This document shows, in pieces, positions 6,620 through 9,646 of a stretch of 9,646 bases of DNA (positions within the stretch are counted from its first letter, which is position 1; each line of letters begins with the position of its first letter). The stretch covers positions 1 to 9,646 of the forward strand of contig CABSNA010000040.1 in the NCBI GenBank assembly GCA_902478865.1, read 5' to 3'. Origin of the DNA: an uncultured Collinsella sp. (GTDB lineage: Bacteria > Actinomycetota > Coriobacteriia > Coriobacteriales > Coriobacteriaceae). Below the pieces are notes generated by a model. It saw nothing but the letters and a program-made list of their open reading frames with translations, was not told the DNA's origin and did no database searches. The translations under genes and the position numbers were made by a program.

Positions 6620-6776
6620 GATAGCGCTCCCGCATTGCTGCAGACAGTCCTGTGGGTGTTTCCCACAGGCCCACCAGGTTGTTCGTGCCCGAAAAGCCCA
6701 GTTCGGCGGGTTTCGCCTCCCCACGGGGTCAAAGCCTGCCGGCTCGCCCGCGGTTCTTCGTGCCCGCGCCTCTATC
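6620..6776 (-). ncRNA. Lysine riboswitch (L-box) aptamer upstream of lysA
   Basis: A lysine-binding leader RNA that turns down lysine genes when lysine is plentiful. The conserved blocks appear in the correct order on the minus strand: GATAG then AGAGGCGC (6776-6766), GGGGAGGCG (6722-6714), GCCGAA (6707-6702), CCTGG (6678-6674), a perfect 8-bp hairpin CCTGTGGG / CCCACAGG (6669-6649), GACTGTC (6649-6643), and GGGAGCGCTATC at the 3' end. GATAG (6776-6772) pairs with CTATC (6624-6620) as P1. The layout is the same as I recall for the Bacillus lysC leader (GATAGAGGTGC ... GGGGAGCG ... CGCCGAAG ... GCTGG ... CTGTC ... GGGCTATC). Size, 157 nt, and position before the lysine operon agree. Confidence 0.9.
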
Positions 6777-6778
6777 AA

Positions 6779-6797
6779 GTGGTAACGACCCTACCAC
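6779..6797. promoter_or_regulatory. Operator-like inverted repeat between lysA and the divergent amidohydrolase gene
   Basis: GTGGTA (6779-6784) and TACCAC (6792-6797), perfect 6-bp arms with a 7-bp centre. It covers the candidate lysA -10 box and start point and lies 8 bp from the -35 box of the divergent promoter. A repressor or activator site is possible; no regulator gene is in the window. Confidence 0.35.
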
Positions 6798-6816
6798 GTT
6801 GCACTTTACCAAACAA
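6788..6816 (-). promoter_or_regulatory. Candidate promoter of the lysA-dapA-dapB-dapH operon
   Basis: On the minus strand TTGTTT (6816-6811), 17 bp, then TAGGGT (6793-6788) with an extended TGG just before it. The boxes are only moderate matches, but transcription would start near 6781, a few bases before the first riboswitch helix at 6776, which is where an L-box transcript should begin. Confidence 0.5.
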
Positions 6817-6833
6817 GAGTATTCGTATATAAC
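6805..6833 (+). promoter_or_regulatory. Candidate promoter of the divergent M20D amidohydrolase gene
   Basis: TTTACC (6805-6810), a 17-bp spacer, then TATAAC (6828-6833; 5 of 6 consensus positions). The start point would be near 6840, giving an untranslated leader of about 87 nt. The -35 region overlaps the -35 box of the lysA promoter on the other strand, so the two promoters may compete. Confidence 0.5.
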
Positions 6834-6926
6834 GTTTAAAAAATGCAGGGATATGCTGGAAACAAGTGCGCCACAATCCTGTATCACAATAAATTGCAAC
6901 AGATGTGCCTCACGAAGGGATCCTCT

Positions 6927-8114
6927 ATGACCGAGCTCCAAGAACTCCGTCGCTATCGCCGCGATCTCCATCGCATTCCGGAGCTCGATTTCGATCTTCC
7001 GCAGACTATCGCCTATATCGAGGGCGTGCTGGCACCGCTCACCTGCGAAGTGACCCATCCGTGCCCCAGCTGCGTCTGTGCTTTCTTCGACGCCGGCGTT
7101 GATGCCGCGCATGCCACGGCGATTCGCGCCGATATGGATGCGCTGCCCATCGCGGAGGCGACGGGAGCGGCCTTTGCCTCGACCCATCCCGGCAAGATGC
7201 ACGCTTGCGGACATGATGGACACATGGCCATGGCACTTGCCGCCGCGACGTATGTCGACCGTACGATTCGCGAGCAGTCGGGCGCCATTAGGCGCAACGT
7301 TCTCTTTGTGTTCCAGCCGGCCGAGGAAACGACCGGTGGTGCCAAGACGGTATGCGAGAGCGGTGTGTTCGAGCGCTATGGGGCTGATCGCATTTTTGGC
7401 TTCCATGTGTGGCCCGATCTGCCTGCCGGCACGTTGGCGAGTTGTTCCGGTCCGCTGCTGGCGCGTTCGAGTGAGACACACATTCATATTCACGGGACGA
7501 GCATCCATATCGCTAAGACCTATGGCGTTCCGGTCGAGGAGTCGCACGATGCGGCGCTGGCGGCAGCGAAGTTTTTGGTTGCCGAGCGCGGGCTGATGGA
7601 TGAGCTGGGTGCCGATGAGCCCTGCATTGGCAAGTTCGGCCTGCTGCAGGCAGGCACCGTCTGCAATGCGGTGGCGGGGGAGGCCCATGTTGCTGGTAGC
7701 TTGCGCGTGTTTACAGACGCTATGTTCGACCGTGCGCGCGAGGGCGTGCGCCGTGTGCTCGACGAAGCGTGCACCGCAACGGGCTGCACGTATGATCTCG
7801 ACTTCGCCGAGGGCTATCCACCGGTCGATAACGACCCCGAGTTGTTTGCCAGCGTCGCGCCTGCCTTGCCCGGGCTGCAGCTTGTGGAGGAACCGCTGCT
7901 GATCGCCGAGGATTTCGCGTTCTATCAACGCCATCTGCCGGGCGTGTTTTTCCTGCTGGGCACGGGCGTGCCAGAGGCGCAAGAAAACCCGATCGACGCA
8001 GACGGCTGCTCAGCTTATGCGATGAGCGCCCTTCACACCGATACCATGCTCTTTGACGAGGAAATCCTACTCAAAGGCCTCGATGTCTACAAACGATTGC
8101 TTTTGCTTGACTGA
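6927..8114 (+). CDS. M20D-family amidohydrolase, probable N-acetyl-diaminopimelate deacetylase
   Basis: A 395-residue cytoplasmic metallo-amidohydrolase of peptidase family M20, subfamily D (relatives: hippurate hydrolase, IAA-amino acid hydrolase, Bacillus YkuR/DapL). Seen: RRDLHRIPEL at the N-terminus, IRADMDALPI, the metal-site MHACGHDGHM (Cys94, His96), QPAEE with Glu133/134, GFHVWP with His160, a lid-domain HGTSIHIAKTYG (His194) and SALHTDTMLF with His370. All usual metal and base residues are present. The lid motif differs from the common GGHAA-x-P form. Context decides the likely substrate: the gene is divergent from a lysine operon that contains DapH, whose pathway needs an M20D deacetylase (EC 3.5.1.47). 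That assignment is inference; general N-acyl-amino acid hydrolysis is the alternative. I chose ATG 6927 because AAGGGA lies 6 nt upstream and the protein then has family length; a start at 6843 adds 28 residues that look non-coding. Confidence 0.88.
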   Translation: MTELQELRRYRRDLHRIPELDFDLPQTIAYIEGVLAPLTCEVTHPCPSCVCAFFDAGVDAAHATAIRADMDALPIAEATGAAFASTHPGKMHACGHDGHMAMALAAATYVDRTIREQSGAIRRNVLFVFQPAEETTGGAKTVCESGVFERYGADRIFGFHVWPDLPAGTLASCSGPLLARSSETHIHIHGTSIHIAKTYGVPVEESHDAALAAAKFLVAERGLMDELGADEPCIGKFGLLQAGTVCNAVAGEAHVAGSLRVFTDAMFDRAREGVRRVLDEACTATGCTYDLDFAEGYPPVDNDPELFASVAPALPGLQLVEEPLLIAEDFAFYQRHLPGVFFLLGTGVPEAQENPIDADGCSAYAMSALHTDTMLFDEEILLKGLDVYKRLLLLD

Positions 8115-8128
8115 GGCGCGAAGGACAA

Positions 8129-8152
8129 TTTGTTCTAGAAAACACGAACAAA
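8129..8152. promoter_or_regulatory. Inverted repeat in the -35 region of higBA
   Basis: TTTGTTC (8129-8135) and GAACAAA (8146-8152), perfect 7-bp arms with a 10-bp spacer, ending 7 bp before the TATAAT box. A likely operator, possibly for the HigA antitoxin, since such systems repress themselves. Confidence 0.45.
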
Positions 8153-8159
8153 CGTACGA

Positions 8160-8165
8160 TATAAT
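8160..8165 (+). promoter_or_regulatory. -10 box of the higBA promoter
   Basis: A perfect TATAAT 52 bp before the higB start. No good -35 box is found at 16-18 bp, which would fit a promoter dependent on, or shaped by, the protein sites around it. The dyad ATAGA / TCTAT (8164-8168, 8177-8181) lies over the expected start point. Confidence 0.6.
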
Positions 8166-8192
8166 AGAGATGTAAGTCTATAGAAACGTTTG

Positions 8193-8205
8193 ACGTTACT
8201 AACGT
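8193..8205. promoter_or_regulatory. 13-bp palindrome in the higB leader
   Basis: ACGTTA-C-TAACGT is a perfect palindrome with one central base, preceded by another ACGTT at 8186-8190. It ends directly before the AAGG ribosome binding site of higB. It is either a HigA operator or an RNA element that affects toxin translation. Confidence 0.4.
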
Positions 8206-8216
8206 AAGGCGATACT

Positions 8217-8498
8217 ATGATTGCATCGTATAAAGATGAGGATACCGAACGCTTAGCCATGGGTGTGCGGGTCAGGAGGTTCGTGCCCTTTGAGCGTGTT
8301 GCGTTGAGGAAGATTCGCCAACTGCAGGTCTGTGCTTCGCTTGATGATCTACGCGTTCCACCGGGCAACCGCCTGGAAGCTTTGAAGGGCGATCGTGCCG
8401 GTCAATATAGCATCCGTGTTAACGAACGCTATCGGGTCTGTTTTGAGTGGAGACAGGAGATGGCTTGGAATGTCGAAATCGTCGATTATCACAAGTGA
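8217..8498 (+). CDS. higB: HigB-type toxin of a type II toxin-antitoxin system
   Basis: A 93-residue protein of the HigB/RelE superfamily (PF05015-like), ribosome-dependent mRNA endonucleases that cut mRNA in the A site and stop growth when the antitoxin is lost. Seen: MIASYKDEDTERL at the N-terminus, ALRKIRQLQ, the family hallmark DLRVPPGNRLEALKGDR (residues about 44-60), GQYSIRVNERYRVCFEW with the basic residues of the active surface, and the ending VEIVDYH. The length is typical and the frame intact, so an active toxin is likely. ATG 8217 has a weak AAGG 7 nt upstream. Toxin before antitoxin, with a 29-bp overlap, is the usual higBA order. A perfect TATAAT and several short dyads precede it. 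Confidence 0.92.
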   Translation: MIASYKDEDTERLAMGVRVRRFVPFERVALRKIRQLQVCASLDDLRVPPGNRLEALKGDRAGQYSIRVNERYRVCFEWRQEMAWNVEIVDYHK

Positions 8499-8811
8499 TG
8501 AGACTTCGGCCGATTTGCTGTCGCCGGTGACTCCTGGTGAGCTTCTCAAAGAGGAGTTTCTTGTTCCCATGGGCATTTCTCAATATCGCCTTGCGAAAGA
8601 GACTGGGATTCCGGCTCAGCGTATCGGGCAGATTGTCTTGGGAAAACGTCGCGTGACGGCCGACACCGACCTTCGCCTTTGCCGCTACTTTGGCCTGACG
8701 GATGGTTATTGGCTGCGCGCTCAGGTGGCGTTTGACCTTGAGGCCGAGAAAAGGCGGATCGAACCTGAACTCGATAAGATCGTTCCTGTTCAGCAGGCCA
8801 TTGCACTGTAG
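8470..8811 (+). CDS. higA: HigA-type antitoxin, XRE-family DNA-binding protein
   Basis: A 113-residue antitoxin that should bind HigB and repress the higBA promoter. Seen: the segment SPVTPGELLKEEFLVPMGIS typical of HigA, then an XRE helix-turn-helix at about residues 36-62 (SQYRLAKETGIPAQRIGQIV, then GKRRVTADTDLRLCRYFGL), and a C-terminal helical part of about 30 residues. I chose ATG 8470, inside the end of higB, because AGGAG (8455-8459) lies 10 nt upstream and the peptide then begins MSKSSIITSDETSADLL, a sensible HigA start. The longer frame from 8395 would read through higB coding bases. Co-translation with higB is implied by the 29-bp overlap. Confidence 0.91.
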   Translation: MSKSSIITSDETSADLLSPVTPGELLKEEFLVPMGISQYRLAKETGIPAQRIGQIVLGKRRVTADTDLRLCRYFGLTDGYWLRAQVAFDLEAEKRRIEPELDKIVPVQQAIAL

Positions 8812-8840
8812 TGCTCAGAGATGATGGGGGTGGCGTGGCG

Positions 8841-9164
8841 ATGAGGCGACGCCGACAGCCTGCCGTATATAGTCCGGGTGGATGCGGGTGCGGTTTGCTG
8901 CTGCTTCCGGTCATCGCTGTGAGCATTGGCGTTATGTTTGCGCTTGCCGGGCTGGCGGCGGCAGCACTTGTGCTGTTGATTGTGGCCATTGGTGTGACGA
9001 TTTGGCTCTGCCGCAATCGCGAGCGACGCCGTGCCGACGGTAAAACCAATGTCGGCTGGGTCGTATTCCTGGTCATTGCGTACCCGCTGAGTGTCAGCTA
9101 CCTGGTGTTCTTTGTCCTGCTGATGATTAGTGCCTTTACCGGGAAATCCGTCACGGTGGGATAG
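8841..9164 (+). CDS. Small membrane protein of unknown function
   Basis: I do not recognise a family. From ATG 8841 it is 107 residues: a basic N-terminus MRRRRQPAVYSPGGCGCG, a hydrophobic stretch from about 19 to 57 long enough for a helical hairpin of two membrane segments, a basic cytoplasmic loop RNRERRRADGKTN (58-70), and a third membrane segment at about 72-98. No catalytic motif is visible; the GCGCG run with two Cys near the first helix is notable. The start is uncertain: a GTG at 8811 overlaps the last base of the higA stop and would add ten residues, but the G-rich GGGGGTGG just before 8841 and the RRRR start favour 8841. It lies directly behind higA with no terminator between, so it is probably co-transcribed; any link to the toxin-antitoxin pair is open. 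Confidence 0.6.
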   Translation: MRRRRQPAVYSPGGCGCGLLLLPVIAVSIGVMFALAGLAAAALVLLIVAIGVTIWLCRNRERRRADGKTNVGWVVFLVIAYPLSVSYLVFFVLLMISAFTGKSVTVG

Positions 9165-9226
9165 GCTTCGACGAGCTTCTTGAGGGCGAAGCGAGGGAGC
9201 AGAGTCTGAATGAACCGCGCCCCGCA

Positions 9227-9425
9227 TCAACAAGTTTCATTTGTTGTGTAGCAATCCGAATGTGCAAGCGTTTGGCGTGAGAGTACCGCCGCCGGCAACG
9301 CAGGGATACAGGTCGCGATCGCCAGCTCCCGTTCCAGCTCATCGCAAAAGCGCGTCAACGTCGCGCCTGACCACGGCCATTTCCTGCTCGAGTTTGTAGG
9401 CTCGCTCGAGTATTTTACATTGCAT
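9227..9425 (-). pseudogene. Possible frameshifted gene remnant, function unknown
   Basis: On the minus strand a short frame (from ATG near 9425) reads MQCKILERAYKLEQEMAVVR then RDVDALLR and stops. One frame over, the sequence continues at once with DELERELAIATCIPALPAAV and stays open to a TGA at 9229-9227. Removing one base near CGCTTTTGCG joins them into a continuous helical, coiled-coil-like peptide (...RRDVDAFCDELERELAIA...). Past that TGA the same frame stays open and reads ARFIQTLLPRFALKKLVEAY. I do not recognise a family, and chance open frames in GC-rich DNA remain a real alternative. Confidence 0.28.
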
Positions 9426-9550
9426 CAGTTCTGTTTTTCATAGCGTCAGCTATTGGCTTTACGAGTGGAAATGAAAGTTCTATGGCTATAGCATGGCTAT
9501 GTCTTGGTTCTTCATTTCTTTGCTTGGGTTCGACTCATAAGAAAAAGGAA

Positions 9551-9589
9551 AACAATACAGATGATAAATAATTTCCTGCTTGTATTGTT
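9551..9589. repeat. 9-bp inverted repeat upstream of the last gene start
   Basis: AACAATACA (9551-9559) and TGTATTGTT (9581-9589) are perfect reverse complements, 21 bp apart, in AT-rich DNA 30 bp before the final ATG. It could be an operator for that gene or a recombination-type site; there is no T-run behind it. Confidence 0.5.
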
Positions 9590-9618
9590 GAAAAATCGGA
9601 ATTTCAGGAGGTGTTTTT

Positions 9619-9646
9619 ATGCCACAAATGAATAAGGGAGGAAAAT
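9619..9646 (+). CDS. Start of an unknown gene, cut by the window end
   Basis: Only nine codons are present: MPQMNKGGK. The start is well supported by AGGAGG (9606-9611) 7 nt before the ATG, the strongest ribosome binding site in the window. Codons are AT-rich, unlike all upstream genes. The M-x-K-GGK opening recalls some AbrB-like transcriptional regulators of Firmicutes, but nine residues are too few to assign it. Confidence 0.55.

Larger units (their letters stand above)
9165..9618. other. 454-bp stretch without an intact gene
   Basis: The left half (to about 9425) has the GC level of the rest of the window and holds a weak inverted repeat GCTTCG / CGAAGC (9165-9170, 9187-9192), without a T-run, and a possible minus-strand gene remnant. 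The right half (about 9430 on) is AT-rich, with ATAGC / GCTAT at 9440-9453, a direct repeat ATGGCTAT at 9482-9489 and 9493-9500, and a 9-bp inverted repeat at 9551-9589. No tRNA, CRISPR or clear terminator is seen. Confidence 0.5.

Noticed and set aside
6700..6776. T-box leader, suggested by AACCGCGGGC in the lysA leader
   Set aside because: Only the ACCGCGG core fits; the AGGGTGG part and specifier stem are absent, while every L-box block is present in order.
6843..6926. Upstream ATG extending the amidohydrolase by 28 residues
   Set aside because: The added residues have AT-rich, non-family sequence, no ribosome binding site is seen before 6843, and the candidate start of transcription is near 6840. 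ATG 6927 has AAGGGA 6 nt upstream and gives family length.
6729..7982. 417-codon open frame antisense to the amidohydrolase gene and riboswitch
   Set aside because: It is a mirror of GC-rich codons on the other strand, rich in Arg/Gly/His, has no family motif and runs through the riboswitch and promoter region.
8395..8469. Longer higA reading frame starting inside higB
   Set aside because: The extra 25 residues are the shifted reading of conserved higB codons; AGGAG and ATG 8470 give a normal HigA N-terminus.
9165..9192. GCTTCG / CGAAGC as a terminator after the membrane protein gene
   Set aside because: Long loop and no following T-run.
1..9646. tRNA, rRNA, CRISPR array or complete insertion sequence
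   Set aside because: No cloverleaf-like element, regularly spaced repeats, transposase or terminal inverted repeats of an IS were seen on either strand.

Overview
The window looks like chromosomal DNA of a high-GC Coriobacteriia gut bacterium, possibly Collinsella. I base this on the roughly 60% GC coding style, the L-lactate dehydrogenase, the clustered lysine genes and the short repeats between genes. The genus is inference; no rRNA gene or marker protein fixes it.

Left part (1-2665, + strand): the 3' end of an L-lactate dehydrogenase gene with a strong terminator; a DUF2974-type alpha/beta hydrolase gene (328-1488) with a copy of a 28-29 bp palindromic repeat at each end; and a 37-kDa nucleoid-associated (NdpA/YejK-type) protein gene with its own terminator.

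Centre (2717-8114): a diaminopimelate/lysine locus. The minus-strand operon runs from a lysine riboswitch (6620-6776) into lysA, dapA, dapB and dapH. lysA and dapA form one uninterrupted 769-codon frame with no stop between them, yet a good ribosome binding site and ATG remain at the junction, so DapA may be made both as a LysA-DapA fusion and alone. dapB starts at TTG inside the dapA end, and dapH follows after 39 bp; a terminator closes the operon. The DapH enzyme means the acetylated DAP route. Divergent from lysA is an M20D amidohydrolase gene, a good candidate for the N-acetyl-diaminopimelate deacetylase of that route. The two candidate promoters overlap back to back, with an inverted repeat on the lysA side.

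Right part (8115-9646): a higBA toxin-antitoxin pair behind a TATAAT box and three short dyads, a small three-helix membrane protein gene directly after higA, and then about 450 bp without an intact gene. That stretch holds a possible frameshifted minus-strand gene remnant. From about 9430 it turns clearly AT-rich, with a 9-bp inverted repeat and a well-formed start of a gene that leaves the window (MPQMNKGGK...). This looks like the edge of acquired DNA.
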